From SM23-32 sp964434535 (GTDB taxonomy: Bacteria; Planctomycetota; Brocadiia; SM23-32), in assembly GCA_964434535.1 (NCBI GenBank), contig CAYSWA010000056.1, positions 1-13,377 of the forward strand: a stretch of 13,377 nt of DNA. The letters are read 5' to 3'. Positions within the stretch are counted from its first letter, which is position 1. Every line of letters begins with the position of its first letter. The position numbers and the translations under genes are program-made. The notes below the pieces were generated by a model that made no database searches, had not been told where the DNA came from, and was given only the letters and a program-made list of their open reading frames with translations. This document shows, in pieces, positions 1 through 7,239 of the stretch.

Positions 1-1
1 G

Positions 2-2473
2 CTTGCGAACCTGCGCGAGTTCCGCCCCGCGCGCGAGCATTACGAGGAGGCGCTGCGCATCCGCCGCGAGCTGGCCCGCCGCGACCCCGGCGCCTACCGG
101 CCCTACGTGGCCGGCACCGCCAACAACCTGGGCATCCTGCTTGCGGACCTGCGCGAGTTCCGCCCCGCCCGCGAGCATTACGATGAGGCGCTCGGGCTCT
201 ACCGCGAGCTGGCCCGCCGCGACCCGGACGCCTACCGGTCCTACGTGGCCACGACCGCCAACAACCTGGGCAACCTGCTCAGGGACCTGCGCGAGTTCCG
301 CGCCGCCCGCGAGCATTACGAGGAGGCGCTCGGCCTCTACCGCGAGCTGGCCGAACGCGACCCCGGCGCCTACCGGCCCGACGTGGCCATGACCGCCAAC
401 AACCTGGGCGCCCTGCTCGCGAACCTGCGCGAGTTCCGCGCCGCGCGCGAGCGTTACGATGAGGCGCTCGGCCTCTACCGCGAGCTGGCCCGCCGCGACC
501 CCGGCGCCTACCGGCCGTACGTGGCCGGCACCGCCAACAACCTGGGCAACCTGCTGAGGAACCTGCGCGAGTTCCGCGCCGCCCGCGAGCATTACGAGGA
601 GGCGCTGAGCATCCGGCGCGAGCTGGCCCGCCGCGACCCCGGCGCCTACCGGCCCGACGTGGCAGGCACCGCCAACAACCTGGGCATCCTGCTTGCGAAC
701 CTGCGCGAGTTCCGCGCCGCCCGCGAGCATTACGAGGAGGCGCTGAGCATCCGGCGCGAGCTGGCCCGCCGCGACCCCGGCGCCTACCGGCCCGACGTGG
801 CAGGCACCGCCAACAACCTGGGCATCCTGCTTGCGAACCTGCGCGAGTTCCGCGCCGCCCGCGAGCATTACGAGGAGGCGCTCGGCCTCTACCGCGAGCT
901 GGCCCGGCGCGACCCCGACGCCTACCGGCCCGACGTGGCCGGCACCGCCAACAACCTGGGCGCCCTGTTCGAAGAGCAAGGCCAGGAAAAGGAAGCGCAC
1001 CAGGCTTACGTGGAGGCCGTGGAGGCCGCCGAGGACCGGCGCGTGGACGAAGAGCACCGCCGGCTCGCCAAGCAGAACGCTGCATCCAGCTACCGGTTCC
1101 TGATCGGACGGGCGGCGGCCGACGGGGACGCAGGCAAGCTGTTCTCCTTCCTGTCGGCGCGGCGGGAAGGCTCGTGGCTCGCCACGGACCCGTCCAACAG
1201 GGCCGCCCTGGCCGGGGCCGTCCAGGCCATGGGCCGTCTGCACGACGAGACGGGAACCGACGCCGCGCTCCTCATCGTGGAGCCGCTGCGCCGGGGAGAC
1301 CTGTTCGCGCTGCTCTCCGGCGACGGGCTCGAGTTCGCGGTGCTGGAGGCGGCGGAGGGTCAGATCGCCGATGGACCGCGTGGCCTGCTCGACGCCTACA
1401 ACGCCTGGCTGACGGCACCTACGGTAGAGGCCGTCCGGACGATCCGCCGGCGCGCGCGGGAGGCCTTCGACTCCCTGCCGCCGTTCGTGCGTCATGCGCT
1501 CGGGCGGGGCGGGGAGCGAGAGGTGCTCCTCAGCACGACGGGCATGTGGAGCGCGTTCCCGTTCGAGGCGCTCCGGTTCGGCGAAGGGCCGGACGACTGC
1601 GTCGGGCTGCTGCGACCGCTGCCGCGCGTCAGGGGCATAACGGCCGCGGCCATCGACCGGCTCAGGCCGGCCGTGGCCGGCGGGGACGGCGGGCGGACGG
1701 CCTTCGTCGCCGCCGACCCGCGGCGCGACCTCCCCCTCCCGGGCGCTCGCAGCGAAGGCGCGAAGGTGGCCGGCCGGCTCAAGGAGAGGGGTTATCGCCT
1801 GTGGCCCGACGGGAAGGCGCTGCGGGGGGCCGAGGTGACATTCGAGGCGTTCGCCACGGGGCTGGCCGGCGGGGCGGCGGTGGTCTACTACACCGGTCAC
1901 GGCACGGTCGTCCGTGCGACGGGCCGCGCGGCGGAGGTGGCCCCGTCGCTGCCGATCAACGAGGAGGCGCTTTGTCTGGCGGACGGCCTGTTCGCCGGCT
2001 CCGATCTGCGGCGGGAGGGGCTCGCCGTCGCCAGGGACGCCTTCGTGGTGCTCAACTCGTGCATGACCGGCGGCCAGCGGGAGGCGGGCGGCGAGCGGGA
2101 GGACCTGGGCTGGGCGCTCTTCGCGGCCGGCGCCGGCGCCGTGGTCGCCAGCGCGTTCCCGGTCTACGACCACCTGGGGGCGCTGTTCGGCGAGACGTTG
2201 CTGGCTTCGTCGCGGGGCGTCGGCCTCCTGGAGGATTTCCACCGGGCGCGGCGCTTCGTGGAATGCTGCGCGCGCCAGTGGCCGGGCTGGCAGGCGACGT
2301 GGCCGGGCTGGGCGTTGCTGATCTATCACGGCAACCCGTTCCTGCGCCTGCCCGACCAGGCGGAGGCCGTCTCGGTGGACGATCTGCTCGCGCGGGGCTT
2401 CTTCCAGGACTGGGCCGAGACGGTGGGCGTCGACGCGGAGGCGCTCGAGCGCGCCTGGCGGCGCACGCAGTGA
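2..2473 (+). CDS. TPR-repeat protein with C-terminal CHAT (caspase-like) peptidase domain, 5' partial
   Basis: The frame is open to the left edge, so the true start is outside; 823 residues are visible. Residues ~1-330 are 46-residue tetratricopeptide units (TANNLG...LREFRAAREHYEEAL...ELARRDPGAYRPDVA), with NNLG recurring every 138 bp from about 121 to 949. A bridging helical stretch follows. The CHAT domain occupies roughly residues 440-780. Its expected catalytic dyad is present: His633 in YYTGHGT (codon at 1898) and Cys687 in LNSCMTG (codon at 2060). IYHGNPFLRL near the end matches the usual CHAT terminus, and about 40 residues extend beyond it. CHAT proteins are caspase/separase-like proteases whose TPRs bind partners or substrates; known examples are the Csx29 partner of the type III-E Cas effector and proteases that activate bacterial gasdermins. 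No such partner is visible here, so substrate and role are unknown. No signal peptide or membrane segment appears in the visible part. Confidence 0.9.
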   Translation, partial: LANLREFRPAREHYEEALRIRRELARRDPGAYRPYVAGTANNLGILLADLREFRPAREHYDEALGLYRELARRDPDAYRSYVATTANNLGNLLRDLREFRAAREHYEEALGLYRELAERDPGAYRPDVAMTANNLGALLANLREFRAARERYDEALGLYRELARRDPGAYRPYVAGTANNLGNLLRNLREFRAAREHYEEALSIRRELARRDPGAYRPDVAGTANNLGILLANLREFRAAREHYEEALSIRRELARRDPGAYRPDVAGTANNLGILLANLREFRAAREHYEEALGLYRELARRDPDAYRPDVAGTANNLGALFEEQGQEKEAHQAYVEAVEAAEDRRVDEEHRRLAKQNAASSYRFLIGRAAADGDAGKLFSFLSARREGSWLATDPSNRAALAGAVQAMGRLHDETGTDAALLIVEPLRRGDLFALLSGDGLEFAVLEAAEGQIADGPRGLLDAYNAWLTAPTVEAVRTIRRRAREAFDSLPPFVRHALGRGGEREVLLSTTGMWSAFPFEALRFGEGPDDCVGLLRPLPRVRGITAAAIDRLRPAVAGGDGGRTAFVAADPRRDLPLPGARSEGAKVAGRLKERGYRLWPDGKALRGAEVTFEAFATGLAGGAAVVYYTGHGTVVRATGRAAEVAPSLPINEEALCLADGLFAGSDLRREGLAVARDAFVVLNSCMTGGQREAGGEREDLGWALFAAGAGAVVASAFPVYDHLGALFGETLLASSRGVGLLEDFHRARRFVECCARQWPGWQATWPGWALLIYHGNPFLRLPDQAEAVSVDDLLARGFFQDWAETVGVDAEALERAWRRTQ
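113..960 (+). repeat. Tandem 138-bp repeat array encoding TPR units
   Basis: About six full copies of a 138-bp unit (46 codons) lie here, with a partial copy before and after. Copies differ at a few codons (GLYRELAR versus SIRRELAR, AGTANN versus AMTANN or ATTANN). The stretch 559-744 is repeated without a mismatch at 697-882, so more than one whole unit was duplicated exactly. The array is in frame and encodes the TPR superhelix. Confidence 0.9.
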
Positions 2474-2481
2474 GCGGGCCC

Positions 2482-2505
2482 CGGCCGCCGCCCGGCAAGC
2501 GGCCG
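2482..2505. terminator. Possible bidirectional hairpin between convergent genes
   Basis: A 7-bp perfect stem (CGGCCGC at 2482-2488, GCGGCCG at 2499-2505) with a 10-nt loop sits in the 39-bp gap between the CHAT gene stop and the glyA stop, which converge. There is no T tract on either side, so this is at best a GC-rich stop structure; it may be chance in such GC-rich DNA. Confidence 0.3.
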
Positions 2506-2512
2506 CGGGGGG

Positions 2513-3766
2513 TCAGTGGGGGACGGGGAGGGCGGCGCAGATATCGAGCACGCGGGGGCGGATCGAGCGGGCGGCCCCGGCGGGGTCGGCGGCGCTGAGG
2601 ATCTCGCAGATCCATCCGGCCACGCGGGCGGCCTCCTCTTCCTTGAGCCCGCGCGTGGTGACGGCGGGGGTGCCGATGCGTATGCCGCTCGCCTCGGAGG
2701 GCTTGCGCCGGTCGTTGGGGATGGCGTTCTTGTTGACGGTGATGTTGGCGGCGTCGAGCAGGTGGAGCGCCTCGGCGCCGCTCAGCTCGGTCCGGGTCAG
2801 GTCGAGCAGGAACAGGTGGGTGTCGGTGCCGCCGCTGACGACGGGGAAGCCGCGCTCCATGCAGACGCGGGCCATGGCGCGTGCGTTGGCGACGACCTGC
2901 TGCTGGTAGGCGCGGAACTCGGGCGTCATGGCGAGCTTGAAGGCGACGGCCTTGGCGGCGATCACGTGCATCATGGGGCCGCCCTGGATGCCGGGCATGA
3001 CGGTGCGGTCGATGCGGTCGCCGTGCTCGGCGCGGCACAGGATGAAGGCGCCGCGCGGGCCGCGCAGGGTCTTGTGCGTGGTGGAGGCGACGAAGTCGGC
3101 GAACGGGACGGGGCTGGGGTGGACGCCGGCGGCGACGAGGCCGGCGATGTGGGCGATGTCGGCCATCAGGTAGGCGCCGACCTCGTCGGCGATGTCCCGG
3201 AAGGCCTCGAAGTCGATGGTGCGGCTGTAGGCGCTGGCGCCGGCGATGATCATGGCCGGGTTGTGGCGGCCGGCGAGGGTGCGCACTTCGTCGTAGTCGA
3301 TCAGGCCGTCGCCGTTGACGCCGTAGCTGACGATCTCGTAGAGCTGGCCGCTGAAGTTGCGGCTATGGCCGTGGGTCAGGTGGCCGCCGTGGGCCAGGGA
3401 CATGCCGAGCACGGTGGCGCCGGGGCGGAGCACGGCCATGTAGACGGCCATGTTGGCCTGGGAGCCGGCGTGGGGCTGGACGTTGGCGTGCTCGGCGCCG
3501 AAGAGCTCTTTGGCGCGGTCGATGGCGAGCCGCTCGACCACGTCCACGCACTCGCAGCCGCCGTACCAGCGGCTGCCCGGGTAGCCCTCGGCGTACTTGT
3601 CGGTCAGCACCGAGCCGACCGCTTCCATCACGGCGGCGGGGCAGTGGTTCTCGGAGGCGATCAGCTCCAGGTGCTCCTGCTGGCGCCGGTTCTCGGCCTC
3701 GAGGGCGGCGGCCACCTCGGGGTCGGCCGCCGAGAGGGCGGATGGCGCTTGCACCGACTCGCACAT
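2513..3766 (-). CDS. glyA: Serine hydroxymethyltransferase
   Basis: This is a PLP enzyme that interconverts serine + tetrahydrofolate and glycine + 5,10-methylene-THF; it is cytosolic and the main one-carbon source. Family motifs run in order: LIASEN near the N-terminus, YAEGYPGSRWYGG, QPHAGSQANMAVY, the PLP lysine in VASTTHKTLRGPRG (Lys232), MPGIQGGP, and GIRIGTPAVTTRG near the C-terminus. Length is 417 aa, normal for the family. A GTG nine bases upstream (3775) is in frame, but it lies inside the Shine-Dalgarno-like GAGGTGA that sits 5 nt before the ATG at 3766, so the ATG is the likely start. The gene follows porB on the same strand after 121 bp, with a possible promoter of its own. It converges with the CHAT gene. 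Confidence 0.97.
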   Translation of the reverse strand: MCESVQAPSALSAADPEVAAALEAENRRQQEHLELIASENHCPAAVMEAVGSVLTDKYAEGYPGSRWYGGCECVDVVERLAIDRAKELFGAEHANVQPHAGSQANMAVYMAVLRPGATVLGMSLAHGGHLTHGHSRNFSGQLYEIVSYGVNGDGLIDYDEVRTLAGRHNPAMIIAGASAYSRTIDFEAFRDIADEVGAYLMADIAHIAGLVAAGVHPSPVPFADFVASTTHKTLRGPRGAFILCRAEHGDRIDRTVMPGIQGGPMMHVIAAKAVAFKLAMTPEFRAYQQQVVANARAMARVCMERGFPVVSGGTDTHLFLLDLTRTELSGAEALHLLDAANITVNKNAIPNDRRKPSEASGIRIGTPAVTTRGLKEEEAARVAGWICEILSAADPAGAARSIRPRVLDICAALPVPH

Positions 3767-3817
3767 GATCGTCACCTCAGGAGCTTCGCAAACCGGGGCC
3801 GGCTGCTCGGCGCCGGT

Positions 3818-3846
3818 ATGTTAGCGCATTCGGGGCGGCGCGGCAA
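3818..3846 (-). promoter_or_regulatory. Possible sigma70-type promoter for glyA
   Basis: Read on the minus strand: TTGCCG (3846-3841, 4/6 to consensus), a 17-bp spacer, then TAACAT (3823-3818, 4/6). The predicted start of transcription is near 3811, about 45 nt before the glyA ATG. It overlaps the hairpin placed after porB, which would fit termination followed by re-initiation. Hexamer matches are modest. Confidence 0.35.
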
Positions 3847-3864
3847 CAGCCCTGCTGTCGCGCC
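3837..3864 (-). terminator. Strong hairpin downstream of porB
   Basis: On the plus strand GGCGCG (3837-3842) and ACAGC (3846-3850) pair with GCTGT (3854-3858) and CGCGCC (3859-3864). This gives an 11-bp stem with a 3-nt bulge and a 3-nt loop, 23 bp past the porB stop. There is no U tract, so intrinsic termination is uncertain; it may stabilise the 3' end of the por message instead. Confidence 0.4.
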
Positions 3865-3887
3865 CGGGCGGCCGTGCTGCGGGCGGC

Positions 3888-4835
3888 TCACTGGCCCTTG
3901 CCGGCGGCCTCCTGCGCGAGCAGCGCCTCCCACTTGCGGTCGATCTCCTGCTGGATCTCGTCGATCAGGTGCTCGTTCTGGGGGGCGAAGATGTGGCGGA
4001 ACCGGCCCTGGCTCTTGAGCCACTCGCGGACGGGTTTCTTCTCTTTGGGCTTGTAGTTGATCGTGGTCTTGCCGTCCTCGACCTCGTAGAGGGGCCAGAT
4101 GCAGGTGTCGGCGGCGAGCTGGCAGAGCCGCATGGACTGGTCCGGCGGGTAGCGCCAGCCGCGCGGGCAGGGGCTGAGCACGTTGATGAAGCAGGGCCCC
4201 TCGGTGGCGACGGCCTTCTGGACCCGCTTCATCAGGTCGCGGGGCCGGTGCGGGGCGCTCTGGGCCACGTAGGGGATGCCGTGGGCGGCGATGATCGCCG
4301 TCAGGTTCTTTTTGGACTGTGGCTTGCCAAAGGAGACCTTGCCGGCCGGCGCGGTGGTGGTGAAGGCGGCGCGCGGGGTGGCGCCGGAGCGCTGGATGCC
4401 GGTGTTCATGTAGGCCTCGTTGTCGTAGCAGATGTAGGTCATGTTGTGGCCGCGCTCCATGGCGCCGGAGAGCGACTGGAGGCCGATGTCGTAGGTGCCG
4501 CCGTCGCCGCCGAAGGCGATGAAGGCGATCTTCTTGTCGATCTTGCCTTGCCTTGTCAGCGAGCGGTAGGCCGCCTCGGCGCCGCTGACGGTGGCGGCGG
4601 AGTTCTCGAAGGCGTTGTGCACCAGGGGCACGCGCCAGGCGGAGTTGGGGTAGATCGTGGTGCTGACCTCCATGCAGCCGGTCGCGATGCCGGCCACCAC
4701 GAAGTGCTCGTCCTGCTGGGCGGCCAGCAGTATCTGGCGCAGCGCCACCGGCCCGGCGCACCCGGGGCAGGCGGCGTGGCCGCCCGAGAGCAGCTCGGGC
4801 ATCTCGCTGAGCTCTTTCAGATTCGTCGTCGCCAT
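3888..4835 (-). CDS. porB: Pyruvate:ferredoxin oxidoreductase, beta subunit (TPP-binding)
   Basis: This is the thiamine-pyrophosphate subunit of the four-subunit enzyme that oxidises pyruvate to acetyl-CoA + CO2 and reduces ferredoxin, in the cytosol. The TPP motif is GDG at 110-112 followed 26 residues later by Asn139 (YDNEAY). Four cysteines sit where PorB binds its [4Fe-4S] cluster: CPGC (23, 26), GCMEV (54) and SPCPRGW (223). Length is 315 aa from the ATG at 4835, which has AGAGGG five bases upstream; an in-frame ATG at 4856 has only a weak GAGG and would add seven residues. It is last in porG-D-A-B, but separated from porA by 169 bp of repeat-bearing DNA, unlike the tightly packed upstream genes. 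Confidence 0.95.
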   Translation of the reverse strand: MATTNLKELSEMPELLSGGHAACPGCAGPVALRQILLAAQQDEHFVVAGIATGCMEVSTTIYPNSAWRVPLVHNAFENSAATVSGAEAAYRSLTRQGKIDKKIAFIAFGGDGGTYDIGLQSLSGAMERGHNMTYICYDNEAYMNTGIQRSGATPRAAFTTTAPAGKVSFGKPQSKKNLTAIIAAHGIPYVAQSAPHRPRDLMKRVQKAVATEGPCFINVLSPCPRGWRYPPDQSMRLCQLAADTCIWPLYEVEDGKTTINYKPKEKKPVREWLKSQGRFRHIFAPQNEHLIDEIQQEIDRKWEALLAQEAAGKGQ

Positions 4836-4860
4836 CTCATCCCTCTTTCCAAACATCAGC

Positions 4861-4998
4861 CTCGCGCAGAGAACGCCGCCGGCTCAGCCATTTAGGGGTT
4901 TAGGCGGTTAGGCGGTTAGGAACGTCCCTCCGTAGCGTCCGTCGTGCTCGTCGTGTCGTCGTGGTCAGCCTCGCCGTCCTTTGCGCTCTCTGCGCGAG
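4861..4998. repeat. Inverted-repeat-bounded insert between porA and porB
   Basis: CTCGCGCAGAGA at 4861-4872 is the exact reverse complement of 4987-4998. Allowing one mismatch, the arms extend to 4876 and 4983 (15/16 bp). The 138-bp interval fills nearly all of the porA-porB gap and contains an octamer tandem repeat and an ACGACG-rich stretch (about 4930-4970). No target duplication flanks it and it has no open frame of its own. It could be a MITE-like element or a large stem-loop in the por transcript. Confidence 0.6.
4889..4920. repeat. Octamer tandem repeat in the porA-porB gap
   Basis: Nearly four units of an 8-bp motif lie in a row: TTTAGG, GGTTTAGG, CGGTTAGG, CGGTTAGG (4891-4920). The motif resembles telomere-type repeats in base make-up, but only by composition. 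It lies inside the inverted repeat. Confidence 0.75.
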
Positions 4999-5004
4999 CG
5001 TGCC

Positions 5005-6177
5005 TTACTCCCGCACGCCGAGGTAGCGGACGGCCGGGTCGAACTCGCCCTTCTCGCGCGCGGCGCCCAGGGCGCGGAAGACGCCCTTGGCGTCCTCCAG
5101 GCTCAGGTCCCGCCCGCCGAGGCCGTAGATGAAGTTGAGCATCGGCTCTGCGTTGTAGCGGGCCGAGCGGATCTCGTGGTAGAGCGGCCCGCCCAGGCCG
5201 AACGAGACGGCCCTGTCCATCACGGCCACCGAGGCGCCGCCGCCGAGGGCCTCCCGGATCTGCTCGCCGGGGAAGGGGCGGAAGCAGCGCACTTTCAGCA
5301 CGCCGCACTTCAGGCCCTCCTGCTCGCGCAGGTCGTCGGCCGCCTGCTTGGCGGTGCCCATCGTGGAGCCGAGGCCGGTCACGATCAGCTCGGCGTCGTC
5401 GCAGCGGTAGGGGTCGAGCAGCCCGTAGCTGCGCCCGGTCAGCTCGGCGAACTCCTTGCCGATGGCGGGCACCACGTCCATGGCCCGTTCCATCGCGTCG
5501 GCCTGCTGCTTCTTGAACTCGAAGTAGTAGTTCTGCAAGGCGAACATGCCGAAGGTGTGGGCGTCGTCGACGTCGAGCAGGTTGTCGGGCCGCTCGAAGC
5601 GGCCGATGAACTCGGTGACGACCTCCTGGTCGAGCGTCTCGAGCGCCTCCAGGGTGTGGCTCAGGATGAAGCCGTCCAGGCAGACCATCACGGGCAGCCG
5701 CACGTCGGGGTGCTCGGCGATGCGCACGGCCTGGATGGCGTTGTCGTATGCCTCCTGGCAGTTCTCGCTGTAGAGCTGGATCCAGCCGGAGTCGCGCGCG
5801 CCCATCGTGTCGCTATGGTCGCAGTGGATGTTGATCGGGCCGCTCAAGGCGCGGTTGATGACCGGCATCACGATGGGGCAGCGGCAACTGGCGGCGATGT
5901 AGAGTATCTCCCACATCAGGGCCAGCCCGTTGGCGCTGGTGGCCGTGCAGGACCGGGCGCCGGCCAGCGAGGCGCCGACCACGGCGCTCATGGCGCTGTG
6001 TTCGCTCTCGACGGGGACGAACTCGGTGTCCACCTCGCCGTCGGCCACGTAGGCGGCGAACTTGTGCATCAGCTCGGTCTGGGGCGTGATGGGGTAGGCG
6101 GCGACCACGTCGGGGTTGATCTGCTTCAGGGCGTAGGCCGCCGAGTCGTTGCCCGTCAGTGCCATTCTCTCGCCCAT
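5005..6177 (-). CDS. porA: Pyruvate:ferredoxin oxidoreductase, alpha subunit
   Basis: This subunit pairs with PorB to form the pyruvate active site. It carries the N-terminal pyrimidine-binding domain (YPITPQTE at 28-35, VESEHSAM at 56-63 with the conserved Glu, and TSANGLALMWE at 80-90) and the transketolase C-terminal-like domain (LIVTGLGSTMGTAK, then CFRPFPGEQIREAL). Length is 390 aa, normal for PorA of the four-subunit class. The ATG at 6177 has AAAGGA nine bases upstream; a second ATG at 6165 has no better signal. The start is 6 bp after the porD stop, so the two are probably co-translated. The paralogous 2-oxoacid family also includes 2-ketoisovalerate and oxoglutarate enzymes; the pyruvate assignment rests on overall resemblance. 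Confidence 0.95.
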   Translation of the reverse strand: MGERMALTGNDSAAYALKQINPDVVAAYPITPQTELMHKFAAYVADGEVDTEFVPVESEHSAMSAVVGASLAGARSCTATSANGLALMWEILYIAASCRCPIVMPVINRALSGPINIHCDHSDTMGARDSGWIQLYSENCQEAYDNAIQAVRIAEHPDVRLPVMVCLDGFILSHTLEALETLDQEVVTEFIGRFERPDNLLDVDDAHTFGMFALQNYYFEFKKQQADAMERAMDVVPAIGKEFAELTGRSYGLLDPYRCDDAELIVTGLGSTMGTAKQAADDLREQEGLKCGVLKVRCFRPFPGEQIREALGGGASVAVMDRAVSFGLGGPLYHEIRSARYNAEPMLNFIYGLGGRDLSLEDAKGVFRALGAAREKGEFDPAVRYLGVRE

Positions 6178-6183
6178 GGGCGC

Positions 6184-6489
6184 TTATCCTTTCTGCTCGT
6201 CTTCGCCGATGTCGCTCTCGAGCTTCATCTCGATGGCGTCGACGGGGCACTCGGTGGCGCAGATGCCGCAGCCCTTGCAGTACTGCAGGTCGGTGCCGCT
6301 CTTCCTGCCGCCCTCGGTGGTGATGGCGCTGTCGGGGCAGGTGATCCAGCAGATCATGCAGTGGATGCACTTCTCGAAGTCGGTCACCGGCACGTAGGTG
6401 CGCCAGGCGCCGGTGTTGAGCTTCGACATCGTTCCGCCCTCGGCGACGGCGCCGGGGGCCATCTCGTCTTTGTTCAGCAGTTCAGCCAT
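6184..6489 (-). CDS. porD: Pyruvate:ferredoxin oxidoreductase, delta subunit (2x[4Fe-4S] ferredoxin-like)
   Basis: This small electron-transfer subunit takes electrons from the PorB cluster to ferredoxin. It has two complete CX2CX2CX3C-P motifs: Cys41/44/47/51 (CIHCMICWITCP) and Cys71/74/77/81 (CKGCGICATECP). Length is 101 aa, in the usual range for PorD. Its ATG overlaps the porG stop by 8 bp (ATGGCTGA), typical of translational coupling, and its stop is 6 bp before porA. A short acidic tail (ESDIGEDEQKG) ends the protein. Confidence 0.96.
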   Translation of the reverse strand: MAELLNKDEMAPGAVAEGGTMSKLNTGAWRTYVPVTDFEKCIHCMICWITCPDSAITTEGGRKSGTDLQYCKGCGICATECPVDAIEMKLESDIGEDEQKG

Positions 6490-7066
6490 TGTCTTCGCCC
6501 TTCAGTTCCTCGAAGGCGCGCTCGACGGCGCGGAAGTTGCCCTTCAGCATGCCCTCGCTGAGCTTGCCGCCGAGCTTCTTCTCGATGCTCTTTTTGATGT
6601 GGTCGACGTCGACCACGCCGGTGACGGCCACCAGCGCGCCGATCATCACCGTGTTGGGGATGGGGCGGCCGATCTCCTCCAGCGCGATGCTGGTGGCGTC
6701 CACCGTGAAGATCCTGGCCCCCTCCAGGCCGAGCTGCTCGCGCACCTCGGCCGGCGACATGCGCGTGTTGACCAGCAGGACGCCGTCCTCGCTCAGCCCG
6801 CTGGTCACGTGCTGCGTCTCCAGCAGCGTGTCGTCCAGCACCACCACGATGTCGGGGTAGTAGATCGCGTCGTGGACGCGGATGATGCCGTCCGCGATGC
6901 GCGTGTAGGCGCGGATCGGCGCCCCCTCGCGCTCGGCGCCGTACTCGGGCGCGGCCTGGGCGTACTTGCCGGCCCCGACGGCCACCTCGGCCACCATGCC
7001 GGCGGCGGTCTTGGCGCCCTGGCCGCCGCGTCCGTGCCAGCGAATCTCGAGCGGTTCTCCGGCCAT
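6482..7066 (-). CDS. porG: Pyruvate:ferredoxin oxidoreductase, gamma subunit
   Basis: This is the gamma subunit, the domain that binds CoA in single-chain PFORs. RWHGRGGQGAKTAA at residues 9-22 is the family signature; YGAEREGAPIRAYTRI and PNTVMIGALV follow as expected. Length is 194 aa from the ATG at 7066, which has GGAGAA six bases upstream. The frame stays open to an ATG at 7147, but that codon lies within the predicted -10 region of the por promoter and the extra 27 residues look non-homologous, so the shorter form is chosen. It is the first gene of the por operon and overlaps porD. Confidence 0.95.
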   Translation of the reverse strand: MAGEPLEIRWHGRGGQGAKTAAGMVAEVAVGAGKYAQAAPEYGAEREGAPIRAYTRIADGIIRVHDAIYYPDIVVVLDDTLLETQHVTSGLSEDGVLLVNTRMSPAEVREQLGLEGARIFTVDATSIALEEIGRPIPNTVMIGALVAVTGVVDVDHIKKSIEKKLGGKLSEGMLKGNFRAVERAFEELKGEDNG

Positions 7067-7145
7067 CGGCCGTTCTCCGGTCTCTGAAGGCTCTGTGGAA
7101 CCGTGCCGCCGGCGGGACCGGCAGGCGTAAGTCGGGAGAGAATCC

Positions 7146-7175
7146 ATTCTTTCACACCGCCCCGCGGGGTGTCAA
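7146..7175 (-). promoter_or_regulatory. Sigma70-type promoter for the por operon, with palindromic spacer
   Basis: On the minus strand: a perfect -35 TTGACA (7175-7170), an 18-bp spacer, and -10 AAGAAT (7151-7146, 4/6). Transcription would start near 7139, about 73 nt before porG. The spacer is built around the 10-bp palindrome CCCCGCGGGG (7160-7169), with ACACC/GGTGT flanking it. This is a natural place for a repressor or activator site, though none can be named. Confidence 0.55.
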
Positions 7176-7194
7176 GTGCGGGGGGGGACGGCGG

Positions 7195-7223
7195 CATTGC
7201 AGATTGAAGATTGGACGGCAACG
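7195..7223 (-). repeat. Heptamer-type intergenic repeat, copy 1
   Basis: Read on the minus strand, three 7-bp units occur in a row (TCCAATC, TTCAATC, TGCAATG), preceded by CGTTGCCG. Positions 7223-7196 match 10265-10292 at 25 of 28 bases. The two copies face opposite ways and flank hisA-fusA. Confidence 0.7.
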
Positions 7224-7239
7224 GCGGACGGCGGTTTCG

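Noticed and set aside
113..960. Regular repeat array as a possible CRISPR or satellite
   Set aside because: Units are 138 bp with no spacer structure, stay in frame and encode TPR helices.
279..1085. 268-codon open frame antisense to the TPR array
   Set aside because: It is a low-complexity Arg/Gly/Pro/Ala product that repeats every 46 residues because the DNA beneath it does; a GC-rich shadow of the TPR gene.
2516..4018. 500-codon plus-strand open frame
   Set aside because: It is antisense to glyA and part of porB, is composed almost wholly of Gly, Ala, Val, Asp and His, and shows no family motif.
4981..6561. 526-codon plus-strand open frame
   Set aside because: It mirrors porA and porD, which carry clear catalytic and cluster motifs; its own product is low-complexity.
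7067..7147. 27-residue N-terminal extension of PorG from ATG 7147
   Set aside because: The ATG overlaps the predicted -10 hexamer, so it would not be in the message, and the ATG at 7066 has a good ribosome binding site and the usual family start.
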